Shown piece by piece: positions 1 through 5,645 of a DNA stretch of 8,342 bases. How positions within the stretch are numbered: the first letter of the stretch is position 1; each line of letters opens with the position of its first letter. The DNA comes from DATDYQ01 sp035288965. GTDB taxonomy: Archaea > Nanobdellota > Nanobdellia > SCGC-AAA011-G17 > JAGVZF01. The translations under genes and the position numbers were made by a program. A model generated the notes under the pieces. The model did not search any database, was not told the origin of the DNA, and saw only the letters and a list, made by a program, of their open reading frames with translations. The stretch lies in NCBI GenBank assembly GCA_035288965.1, contig DATDYQ010000006.1:1-8342 (forward strand). The letters run 5' to 3'.

Positions 1-992
1 TAAATCAAACATGGGCACAAAACACAATTAATAATAACATTCATTTGCTTGATTACTTTTCAGATTACGATAATGACAGATTAATATTCTATTATAATTT
101 TACAGATGGAAATGACACAATAATAAATGTTTCAATAGATGCTAATGGAATTGTAACACTTAACCCGCAATTAGATTTTATCGGCTCTGCTTTGATATAT
201 TTTTCCGGAAATGATTCCTATCTCTCAGTTGATAGTAATGTTGTATATCTCACAGTTTATCCATCCAACAATACGGTACCAGTGCCACAACCAGTGCCAT
301 CATCTGGCGGTGGCGGCAGTGGTGGAGGTGGCAGCTCTTCTAGAACAAAGATTGCTTCTTTAGACATAGAAGTTCCACCTCTCCTTACCGTAAATCCAAA
401 TTCAACAATTTATACTAAAGTTAAATTCAAGAATACTGGAGATGTTTCTTTAACTAGCATAAAACTATCCACATTAACTTCATCCATAGAATTAACTTCT
501 TTCTTGCAAGATCTTACAATCTCTTCCTTAAATCCATCCCAATCTTTTGAAACATTGCTTACAATCTCAGCAGGAGATATAACAACCAAAGAGAATTATC
601 AAATATGGGTTAATGCCTCGGTTTATAATCCAAAACTAGAAGAATCTGATTTAATATATATAACATCAATTCCAACAAACTTAACAAAATTAGATGTAGA
701 AATATTATTTGCAATTGATTTATTTGAAGAGAACTCAGAATGCTTAGAACTTAAAGAATTAATAGATCAAGCAAAAGAAAAACAAACTACTGGAAATAAT
801 CAAGAAGCTGTAAATATAATAGAATCTGCTGTAGACAGTTGTAAGCAGATATTAAAAGAGTCAAAAACAAGAGTTCCAAAATTAAGAACACTGCCTTCTT
901 TAGAAACATTTTTACCAATTATCATAAGTTTAATTGTCTTAATGGCATTAGTTATAGTTATCTTGGTTGTAATGTACAAGCATAAAAGATAA
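1..992 (+). CDS. C-terminal part of a large membrane-anchored surface protein (5' end outside window)
   Basis: The reading frame is open from position 3 with no stop or convincing start, so the N-terminus lies upstream; a TTG at 45 is only an internal Leu codon. Visible parts in order: a cadherin/Ig-like beta domain (about 3-255) of the type with a D-x-D-x-D-x-L strand, an 'NPQLDFIGSALIYF' strand and an 'SNVVYLTVYPS' end; a Pro-Val-rich then Gly/Ser linker (about 270-341); a second beta-sandwich resembling CARDB/NEW3 domains (about 345-670); a charged helical stretch with two Cys (about 690-870); and one transmembrane helix (about 907-977) ending in a short basic tail. N-x-S/T sequons are dense in the predicted outer part (for example NFT, NDT, NVS, NDS, NNT, NST, NAS, NLT), fitting an N-glycosylated archaeal envelope protein. 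The topology is extracellular with a C-terminal anchor. Its ligand or role cannot be read from the sequence. Confidence 0.85.
   Translation, partial: NQTWAQNTINNNIHLLDYFSDYDNDRLIFYYNFTDGNDTIINVSIDANGIVTLNPQLDFIGSALIYFSGNDSYLSVDSNVVYLTVYPSNNTVPVPQPVPSSGGGGSGGGGSSSRTKIASLDIEVPPLLTVNPNSTIYTKVKFKNTGDVSLTSIKLSTLTSSIELTSFLQDLTISSLNPSQSFETLLTISAGDITTKENYQIWVNASVYNPKLEESDLIYITSIPTNLTKLDVEILFAIDLFEENSECLELKELIDQAKEKQTTGNNQEAVNIIESAVDSCKQILKESKTRVPKLRTLPSLETFLPIIISLIVLMALVIVILVVMYKHKR
306..335 (+). other. Gly4Ser-Gly4Ser linker segment within the surface protein
   Basis: Codons 306-335 encode two perfect GGGGS units between the first and second beta domains, flanked by Pro-Val repeats upstream and by SSSR downstream. 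It is the most G-rich piece of the window. It most likely acts as a flexible spacer holding the outer domain away from the membrane-proximal part. Confidence 0.85.
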
Positions 993-998
993 ATATAC
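991..998 (+). promoter_or_regulatory. Possible TATA box for nre
   Basis: An AAATATAC sequence with centre about 22 nt before ATG 1017. The spacing is slightly short and it overlaps the stop region of the upstream gene. If it is not used, nre would be read through from upstream. Confidence 0.3.
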
Positions 999-1016
999 TA
1001 TTTACTTAATATTCTT

Positions 1017-2222
1017 ATGAAAATTTCTTGTTATATGTGTAGAACATTTAAAAAATGTCCAATTCATTCAGTTGAAGGTCTATCAAGATCTATTAATATT
1101 AAAGAAATAAAAGAATTAAATAGTTCGTCTCCCCCAGCTGTTTTTGTTGGAAGCAAACTACATTATCCTTCTGTAAACGTTGGAGTACTGTCCCCATTAG
1201 AAAAAGAAAGTCCCTGGATATACGATGCTCAATCTTACTGGGCAGCAAACGATTTTAATATAAATGATATAATAACTTTAAGAAGCAATTTAATAAATTC
1301 TAGATTTACGACAAATGTACATGAGATTAATAAATTCACAAAGATTGCTCAAGAAATTGCAATGTCAGTTAAACCAGCAGATATAGAAGTAAACTTAAAA
1401 AAGAAGATTAAAGTTAAAATAAGTTTTGACCAGACTAATTTGCCAATAGGTCCACGGGGCCAATTAGAAAATATAAGATTAACCTCAAATACGAAAATAC
1501 CAGATAAAATAGAAAAAGTTTTTTATGATACTGATTTAAAGGCAGTTGATGCAATTGCTTATTTGCAAGAAAGCAATTTTGATGAAAGGCAAATCTCCCA
1601 ATTACTATCCATAGGAACACTCGGCTTGAAGAAAAACCGAAGATTAGTTCCGACAAGATTTTCAATAACTGCAGCAGATGACACATTGGGTAAAAACTTA
1701 ATGGAGAACATTAAAGATTACAAACTTTTAGAAGATTATGAGATGTATTATGGTTGTTATCTGGGAAATTATTATATAATACTATTAATCCCAGAGCTAT
1801 TTAGTTATGAATTATTTGAAACATATCTTCCATCAGCTTACACAGCAAAACCATCTACATCAACAGATTATGAAGATGTCTTTGGCAGAAAAACCTACGC
1901 TTCAAATACTATAGGGGGATATTATGCAGCAAGACTCCCAATATTGCAAAATCTAAATTCGAAAAAAAGACAAGCATCAATCCTAGTTTTAAGATTTATT
2001 ACAGATGAATATCACACCCCATTAGGAGTTTTTGTTTGCAGAGAAGCAACAAGAAAATCAATTTCAGCAACACCTACAATATTTGCTTCTAGAGAAGATT
2101 TATTAAACATAACAAAGCAATTTATTTTAGAAAAATTTAAATTTGATGTTGAAGATTTATATAAAAAAAGTAAATTATTAAAAAATTTAAAAACACAATC
2201 AAAATTAACGAGATTTTTCTAA
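1017..2222 (+). CDS. nre: Nre-family archaeal DNA repair protein with PCNA-interacting C-terminus
   Basis: I recognise the archaeal Nre family (Nre_N plus Nre_C domains), for which a role in DNA damage repair with PCNA has been described in haloarchaea. What is visible: an N-terminal Cys/His cluster C5-x2-C8-x5-C14-x2-H17, likely zinc-binding; a conserved-looking 'PPAVFVGSKLHYPSVNVG' strand at residues 39-56; an 'SPWIYDAQSYW' block at 65-75; and a last-residue PIP box, Q394-S-K-L397-T-R-F400-F401, matching Q-x-x-h-x-x-a-a. At 401 residues it is about full length for the family. The start is ATG 1017, which puts the zinc motif at the extreme N-terminus; it lies 24 nt after the upstream gene and has no clear Shine-Dalgarno. 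The gene ends tail to tail with the minus-strand membrane protein, the two stop codons overlapping. The enzymatic activity of the family is not settled. Confidence 0.9.
   Translation: MKISCYMCRTFKKCPIHSVEGLSRSINIKEIKELNSSSPPAVFVGSKLHYPSVNVGVLSPLEKESPWIYDAQSYWAANDFNINDIITLRSNLINSRFTTNVHEINKFTKIAQEIAMSVKPADIEVNLKKKIKVKISFDQTNLPIGPRGQLENIRLTSNTKIPDKIEKVFYDTDLKAVDAIAYLQESNFDERQISQLLSIGTLGLKKNRRLVPTRFSITAADDTLGKNLMENIKDYKLLEDYEMYYGCYLGNYYIILLIPELFSYELFETYLPSAYTAKPSTSTDYEDVFGRKTYASNTIGGYYAARLPILQNLNSKKRQASILVLRFITDEYHTPLGVFVCREATRKSISATPTIFASREDLLNITKQFILEKFKFDVEDLYKKSKLLKNLKTQSKLTRFF
2163..2193 (-). terminator. T-rich tract, likely terminator for the small membrane protein
   Basis: Read on the minus strand, this stretch just past the TAG stop contains T-runs of 7, 6 and 5. 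That fits archaeal intrinsic termination, which relies on oligo-T tracts rather than a strong hairpin. It lies within the antisense of the nre 3' end. The composition could also simply reflect Lys-rich nre codons on the other strand. Confidence 0.35.
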
Positions 2223-2413
2223 CTTTTCATATCGCTAATTCCTAATAGGAATACAATCAATCCTATAAAGATTACTAAAGCTGGTAAATTCCCGACAAAT
2301 AACCAGAGTAGATTCTTTAATTCGATCAAAGCTCTATTCCAAGTTAGATATATCCAAACACCAACCATCATCAACAATAACCCTATTAATAATTTTACTG
2401 CACCGTTCATCAT
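2219..2413 (-). CDS. Small two-helix membrane protein, function unknown
   Basis: This is a short hydrophobic protein of about 63-64 residues with two predicted transmembrane helices: 'VKLLIGLLLMMVGVWIYL' near the N-terminus and 'LPALVIFIGLIVFLLGI' near the C-terminus, joined by a short loop rich in Asn, Leu and Trp. Similar small two-helix proteins occur in DPANN and other archaea as uncharacterised ORFs; this is recollection, not a search. Start choice: the frame opens at a TTG at 2443, but that would lie upstream of the transcription start predicted from the TATA box at 2447-2454. A GGGGG stretch (2418-2422) precedes two adjacent ATGs, at 2413 and 2410, by 4 and 7 nt. I give the first; 2410 has better SD spacing. 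The stop (TAG, 2221-2219) overlaps the stop of the convergent nre gene. T-rich sequence follows it on its own strand. Confidence 0.75.
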   Translation of the reverse strand: MMNGAVKLLIGLLLMMVGVWIYLTWNRALIELKNLLWLFVGNLPALVIFIGLIVFLLGISDMKS

Positions 2414-2417
2414 TATA

Positions 2418-2422
2418 CCCCC
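2418..2422 (-). promoter_or_regulatory. Shine-Dalgarno-like G run that fixes the membrane-protein start
   Basis: On the minus strand, AAGGGGG precedes the twin ATGs at 2413 and 2410, with 4 and 7 nt spacing from the G-run. It supports these starts over the TTG at 2443. Confidence 0.55.
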
Positions 2423-2446
2423 TTGTCTAATTTGATATATCAAATA

Positions 2447-2454
2447 AATTTAAA
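2447..2454 (-). promoter_or_regulatory. TATA box for the small membrane protein
   Basis: Minus-strand TTTAAATT, preceded by GATA, with centre about 37 nt upstream of ATG 2413. The predicted start of transcription falls near 2425, downstream of the TTG at 2443. Confidence 0.55.
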
Positions 2455-2485
2455 TATCTTACGTTAATAAACTTGTTTAGAAAAC

Positions 2486-2493
2486 TTTATAAA
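2486..2493 (+). promoter_or_regulatory. TATA box for rpl15e
   Basis: TTTATAAA, preceded by A-rich sequence that could serve as a BRE, with centre about 33-34 nt before ATG 2523. It lies in the 13-nt sequence AACTTTATAAATC (2483-2495), which is repeated exactly in front of aIF2-beta. Confidence 0.7.
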
Positions 2494-2522
2494 TCATTCT
2501 TTTTACTCATTCAATAAACAAA

Positions 2523-3101
2523 ATGGGAATGTATCATAGAATAAGAGATTTATACAAAAAACCAAGTATAACCATCAAGAGATATAATCAGGATAGATTA
2601 ATTGAGTGGCGACAAGACCCAGTTATTCTAAAATTAGAGCATCCTACAAGATTAGATAGAGCAAGATCTCTTGGTTATAAGTCAAAAGAAGGTTTTGTTA
2701 TAGCCAGGGTAAGGTTAAAGCGTTCGAAAAGATTACGTCCAATGATAAAAAAAGGTAGAAGATCAAAACATAGAAGAAGAAAGAAAATTGTTAATAAAAA
2801 TTATAGACAGATTGCTGAAGAAAGAGCAACAAGAACATTTCATAATCTAGAAGTTCTAAATTCTTATTATTTAGCAGAAGATGGAAAAAACTTTTGGTAC
2901 GAAGTGATATTGGTAGACAAATCACATCCAGTAATAAGCTCGGATAAGAATCTAAAATGGATCATTTCACAAAAACATAGAAAGAGAGCATTAAGAGGAT
3001 TGACTAGTGCAGCTAAAAAATCACGCGGTCTTAGAAATAAAGGGAAGGGAGCTGAAAAAGTTCGCCCAAGTTTAAGAGCAAATATGAGAAGACTGCATTA
3101 A
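2523..3101 (+). CDS. rpl15e: Ribosomal protein L15e (eL15)
   Basis: A 192-residue structural protein of the large ribosomal subunit, of the archaeal/eukaryotic eL15 family. The opening 'MGMYHRIRDLYKKP' matches the family start. It is followed by the typical 'RARSLGYKSKEGFVIARVRL' region, a strongly basic segment (residues about 65-95) that contacts rRNA, and a 'FWYEVILVDKSHPVI' strand followed by 'HRKRALRGLTSAAKKSRGLR', as seen near the C-terminus of eL15. Length is normal and no residues look lost. The start at ATG 2523 is fixed by this family N-terminus. A good TATA box lies 33 nt upstream (centre about 2489), giving a leader of only about 8 nt and no SD. It is transcribed divergently from the small membrane protein. 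The next gene starts 73 nt downstream. Confidence 0.97.
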   Translation: MGMYHRIRDLYKKPSITIKRYNQDRLIEWRQDPVILKLEHPTRLDRARSLGYKSKEGFVIARVRLKRSKRLRPMIKKGRRSKHRRRKKIVNKNYRQIAEERATRTFHNLEVLNSYYLAEDGKNFWYEVILVDKSHPVISSDKNLKWIISQKHRKRALRGLTSAAKKSRGLRNKGKGAEKVRPSLRANMRRLH

Positions 3102-3110
3102 ATGGAAAGC

Positions 3111-3118
3111 AATATAAA
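3111..3118 (+). promoter_or_regulatory. Weak candidate TATA box for the Nudix-DHH pair
   Basis: AATATAAA in the 73-nt gap after rpl15e, with centre about 60 nt before ATG 3175. It would give a leader of roughly 35 nt with no SD. Read-through from rpl15e is an equally good alternative. Confidence 0.3.
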
Positions 3119-3174
3119 CTTATCCATCATTACTAGGAGTATTCCAAAATCACGCATCACAGATTCCTTCTAAT

Positions 3175-3558
3175 ATGAAACAGTTAGCATCATGTCTAAT
3201 CTTGAAAGAGAATAAAATTCTCCTTGTAAAGAGATTCAAAGAAGATTTTTGGAAACTTCCAGGTAAGATATTGATGGAAAATGAAGATCCGGAAATCGGA
3301 GCAAAGGATGGAGCTTTAAAAGAAACAGGTCTTCCAGTAGATATTGTTCAAATATTCAATGAATACCAATATAAATCAACCAATAATGGTGATGATACTA
3401 TAAATAATATTGTATACGAAGCTGCAACAACAAAAACAGAACCAGTAGAAAAGACAAATGAAGAAATCGAAAAGGTAGCCTACTTTGAAATGAATGAGAT
3501 ATCAAAAATTAAAATATCACCAAATCTTAAACTTGTTATAGACGACTTAGGCAAATAA
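3175..3558 (+). CDS. Nudix-fold protein with degenerate Nudix box
   Basis: The 127-residue protein has the Nudix layout: a first strand and loop 'ASCLILKENKILLVKRF', then 'FWKLPG' leading into the Nudix box at residues 30-53, and a C-terminal 'EIEKVAYFEMNEISKI' segment typical of the family. The box should read G-x5-E-x7-R-E-U-x-E-E-x-G-U. Here G30 and E37 are present, but the R-E pair is D45-G46 and the E-E pair is K49-E50, so two of the usual metal-binding glutamates are missing. Nudix enzymes hydrolyse nucleoside diphosphate-linked compounds; with this box the protein may be inactive or bind a ligand only. I see no frameshift: the frame is intact through the box. Start ATG 3175 is the only in-frame ATG after the upstream stop at 3115. 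It sits 2 nt before the DHH gene, so co-transcription is likely. Confidence 0.82.
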   Translation: MKQLASCLILKENKILLVKRFKEDFWKLPGKILMENEDPEIGAKDGALKETGLPVDIVQIFNEYQYKSTNNGDDTINNIVYEAATTKTEPVEKTNEEIEKVAYFEMNEISKIKISPNLKLVIDDLGK

Positions 3559-3560
3559 TC

Positions 3561-4586
3561 ATGATTCCAGAGAATAGATTAAAAGAAATTAGAGATATTA
3601 TTGAAAATTCTAAAAATCCATTGTTCTTTTATGATGATGACTGCGATGGAACGACAGCCTTTCTAATTTTAAGAAAAACTTTTAATAAAGGTAAAGGAAT
3701 AATTCTAAAATCAGCTCCATTTCTCGACGAGAAATTTTTAAATAAAGTTGAAGAAAATTACCCTGATTTAATAGTCGTACTAGATATAGCAAATATTACC
3801 CAAGAATTTATAGAAAAAGCGAATGTACCCATTGTATGGATAGATCATCATCCAATATTAAATAGGAAAAAAGTTCATTATCTTAACCCATTATTTTTTG
3901 ATAGTAAAGATGCTAGGCCAACATCTTATTGGGCATATAAAATAGCAAAAAAATATGAGTGGTTAGCAGCTATAGGTTGCGTTTATGATCATTATATTCC
4001 AGATTTTATAGAAAATTTCAATAAAGAATTTCCATCTTTGGCATTAAAAACAAAAGATCCATCAACAGCAAAACTAGAATCAGAAATTGCAAAGATAATA
4101 AAAATAATAAGCTTTAATCTTAAGGGTAAAACAGAAGACGTAAAACAATCAATAAATGTTTTACTAAAAATAGAGTCTCCATTGGAAATAACCGAGCAAT
4201 CAACACAGCTAGGAAAATTTTTATTAAAAAGATATTCAAAATTAAATAAAGAATATGAATCTTTATTAGAAAAAGCTTTACAATATGTGAAAGAGGATAA
4301 ATTTATAGTTTTTATCTATCCAAATCAAAAAACATCATTTAGCACAGAATTATCAAATGAACTAATTCATCGTTATAGAGATAAAATAATAATTATCGGA
4401 AGAGAGAACAACGGACTTATAAAAATGAGTGTTAGAAGTTCTAATTCACCTCTTCCTGATAAGATAAATAAAGCATTGGTAGGAATTAACGGTTATGGTG
4501 GCGGTCATCAATTTGCTTGCGGTGGAAATGTACCATCAAAAGATTTTGATAGATTTTTAGAGAATTTTAAGAAGCAATTTAACTAA
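3561..4586 (+). CDS. DHH/DHHA1-family phosphoesterase, archaeal RecJ-like
   Basis: A 341-residue protein with both halves of a DHH phosphoesterase. The DHH domain shows motif I 'YDDDCDG' (residues 24-30, metal-binding Asp), a motif II-like 'VVLDIAN' (D75), the name-giving D95-H96-H97, and motif IV 'IGCVYD' (D143). After a helical linker (about 155-245), the DHHA1 domain carries the substrate-binding 'GGGHQFACGG' at 313-322. All expected metal ligands are present, so it is probably active. Family members include RecJ-like exonucleases, the archaeal GINS-associated nuclease and nanoRNA/cyclic dinucleotide phosphodiesterases; the sequence alone does not tell me which substrate applies. The start lies 2 nt after the Nudix stop, implying translational coupling. 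There is no strong SD. It is followed by a separate promoter for the aIF2-beta operon. Confidence 0.9.
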   Translation: MIPENRLKEIRDIIENSKNPLFFYDDDCDGTTAFLILRKTFNKGKGIILKSAPFLDEKFLNKVEENYPDLIVVLDIANITQEFIEKANVPIVWIDHHPILNRKKVHYLNPLFFDSKDARPTSYWAYKIAKKYEWLAAIGCVYDHYIPDFIENFNKEFPSLALKTKDPSTAKLESEIAKIIKIISFNLKGKTEDVKQSINVLLKIESPLEITEQSTQLGKFLLKRYSKLNKEYESLLEKALQYVKEDKFIVFIYPNQKTSFSTELSNELIHRYRDKIIIIGRENNGLIKMSVRSSNSPLPDKINKALVGINGYGGGHQFACGGNVPSKDFDRFLENFKKQFN

Positions 4587-4595
4587 ATCCATAAC

Positions 4596-4603
4596 TTTAT
4601 AAA
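4596..4603 (+). promoter_or_regulatory. TATA box for the aIF2-beta operon
   Basis: TTTATAAA centred 25-26 nt before ATG 4625, the usual TATA-to-transcription-start distance in archaea, so the mRNA should begin at or next to the start codon. It shares a 13-nt identical block (4593-4605) with the rpl15e promoter. Confidence 0.75.
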
Positions 4604-4624
4604 TCCAAATTCTAAAACAATTTT

Positions 4625-5035
4625 ATGGAAGATTATGATTCATTGTTGGAAAGGGCACAAGCTAAAATACCTCAGTCTAGTTTGAAAACCGAAAGATTTG
4701 AGATTCCAAAAGTTCGTGGTCATTTGCAAGGAAATAAAACAGTTATTACAAATTTTAAAGAAATCTGCGATACTATACGGAGGGACCAAGCCCATTTTCT
4801 TAAATATCTGTTAAGGGAGTTAGCAACTCCTGGAAATGTAGATGGTCCAAGATTGGTTCTGGGAAGAAAAATAAGCTCTTCTATAATAAATGGTAAAATT
4901 GAACGTTATGTAAATGATTTTGTTCTTTGTCCTGTATGTAAAAAACCAGACACAACACTAACAAAAGAAGACAGAATTACAATGATAAAATGTTCGGCAT
5001 GCGGTTCAAAAAACCCAGTGCATGCTAAAATTTAA
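4625..5035 (+). CDS. eif2b: Translation initiation factor aIF2, beta subunit
   Basis: A 136-residue aIF2-beta, part of the heterotrimeric GTPase aIF2 that brings initiator Met-tRNA to the small subunit. The N-terminal helix 'MEDYDSLLERAQAKIP' is the gamma-subunit contact region. It is followed by the central alpha/beta domain with 'FEIPKVRGHLQGNKTVITNF' and 'RRDQAHFLKYLLRELATPG', and a C-terminal zinc ribbon with C102-P-V-C105 and C123-S-A-C126. Length and all four zinc ligands are normal for archaea. The gene heads a three-gene operon with DUF424 and an Nmd3-like protein. The TATA box centre is about 25-26 nt before the ATG, so the transcript is predicted to be leaderless. Confidence 0.96.
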   Translation: MEDYDSLLERAQAKIPQSSLKTERFEIPKVRGHLQGNKTVITNFKEICDTIRRDQAHFLKYLLRELATPGNVDGPRLVLGRKISSSIINGKIERYVNDFVLCPVCKKPDTTLTKEDRITMIKCSACGSKNPVHAKI

Positions 5036-5036
5036 C

Positions 5037-5327
5037 ATGCTAATAAAAATCCATAAAAATCAAGGAAAAGAAGTTATTGCCATATGTGATGAAGATATTA
5101 TAGGCAAAACATTTGAAGAAAAAGAATTACAATTAAAGATATCTGAATATTTTTACAAAGGTGAAAAAGCATCTGATGAAGAAATATTAATCATATTAAA
5201 AACAGCAAGAAATATAAACATAGCCGGAAAAAAAGCAGTAAATTTTGCTTTAAAGAACAAAATTATAGATGAAGATAATATTATTACAATAGCAGGAGTT
5301 CCAAATGCCCAAATATTCGAGATCTAA
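5037..5327 (+). CDS. DUF424 family protein
   Basis: A conserved archaeal protein of unknown function, recognised by the whole-length pattern: 'MLIKIHKNQGKEVIAICDE' with 'IIGKTFEE' at the N-terminus, the central 'ISEYFYKGE' segment, 'ARNINIAGKKAVNFALK', and the C-terminal 'IAGVPNAQIFEI', which corresponds to the family's G-V-P-H-A-Q motif. Start choice: an in-frame ATG at 5022 lies inside aIF2-beta, but the ATG at 5037, one nt after that gene's stop, gives the N-terminus typical of the family, so I use 5037 (96 residues). It is cotranscribed with aIF2-beta, and its last 23 nt overlap the Nmd3-like gene. In other archaea DUF424 genes are, as I recall, found beside Nmd3 and aIF2-beta genes, suggesting a role in translation or ribosome maturation. 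That role is an inference from context. Confidence 0.9.
   Translation: MLIKIHKNQGKEVIAICDEDIIGKTFEEKELQLKISEYFYKGEKASDEEILIILKTARNINIAGKKAVNFALKNKIIDEDNIITIAGVPNAQIFEI
5295..5298 (+). promoter_or_regulatory. Internal Shine-Dalgarno (GGAG) for the Nmd3-like gene
   Basis: GGAG with a 6-nt spacer to ATG 5305. It lies in the codons for the conserved Gly-Val of the DUF424 C-terminal motif, and supports translation of the overlapping downstream gene. Confidence 0.6.
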
Positions 5328-5610
5328 AGATTACTTTGAAGCTATCTTACAGATAAGGCCATATAATGAGGCTGTTATTAACTATGTAAGGGAGCAAGCA
5401 ATTCAAGAGAATGTTTCCATTCCTAAAGTAGTTAATAAAAAGTTCGGTATTGATTTATATTTAAGCTCAAAAAGATTTACTTTTGATATGGGTAAAAAAT
5501 TAAAACAAAGATTTGATGGAGAAACAAAAATATCAACTACCTTATATGGCAAAAACAGAATGACAAGCAAAGAACTTAATAGATTAACAGTTTTATTTCG
5601 TTTAAAATAA
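5305..5610 (+). CDS. Short Nmd3-like protein lacking the zinc-ribbon region
   Basis: Nmd3 is an adaptor in large-subunit ribosome maturation and export in eukaryotes; the archaeal form (COG1499) normally begins with Cys-pair zinc ribbons. This 101-residue ORF resembles only the part after them: 'RSKDYFEAILQIRPYNEAV' at residues 6-24, 'GIDLYLSSKRFTFDMGKKLKQRF' around 48-70, and the closing 'RLTVLFRLK' strand. It contains no Cys at all. The start is well fixed: an in-frame TAG lies five codons before ATG 5305, and a GGAG (5295-5298) sits 6 nt before it, inside the DUF424 coding region. It is therefore not a missed upstream exon or a simple start error. It may be a truncated functional variant or an ancestral-like single-domain form. 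The family call is from pattern recognition. Confidence 0.75.
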   Translation: MPKYSRSKDYFEAILQIRPYNEAVINYVREQAIQENVSIPKVVNKKFGIDLYLSSKRFTFDMGKKLKQRFDGETKISTTLYGKNRMTSKELNRLTVLFRLK

Positions 5611-5615
5611 GAAAA

Positions 5616-5623
5616 TTTATATA
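5616..5623 (+). promoter_or_regulatory. TATA box for the transglutaminase-like gene
   Basis: TTTATATA with A-rich sequence immediately upstream, centred 26-27 nt before ATG 5646. It predicts a leaderless transcript independent of the aIF2-beta operon. Confidence 0.7.
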
Positions 5624-5645
5624 ACATCTATTTTACTTACTTTCT

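Noticed and set aside
276..343. KpnI-like GGTACC and XbaI-like TCTAGA hexamers bracketing the GGGGS linker, suggesting cloning-vector sequence.
   Set aside because: Six-base sites occur by chance, the flanking coding frame and protein style are continuous with the rest, and no other vector feature is present.
1435..1686. Open reading frame of 83 codons on the minus strand inside nre.
   Set aside because: It is fully antisense to a well-recognised gene, has no promoter or SD of its own, and its protein has no recognisable pattern.
2414..2443. TTG at 2443 as start of the small membrane protein (74 residues).
   Set aside because: The predicted transcription start falls downstream of it, it is a weak start codon, and the SD points to 2413/2410.
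3102..3174. Possible small RNA (C/D box or similar) in the gap after rpl15e.
   Set aside because: I found no paired C (RUGAUGA) and D (CUGA) boxes, no tRNA-like arms and no convincing hairpin.
5022..5036. ATG at 5022 as the DUF424 start (101 residues).
   Set aside because: The five extra residues fall inside aIF2-beta coding sequence and do not match the family N-terminus, which begins at the ATG at 5037.
5403..5627. Minus-strand open frame of 74 codons opposite the Nmd3-like gene.
   Set aside because: It overlaps a better-supported plus-strand gene and its own start lies in the promoter of the transglutaminase-like gene; no family pattern seen.
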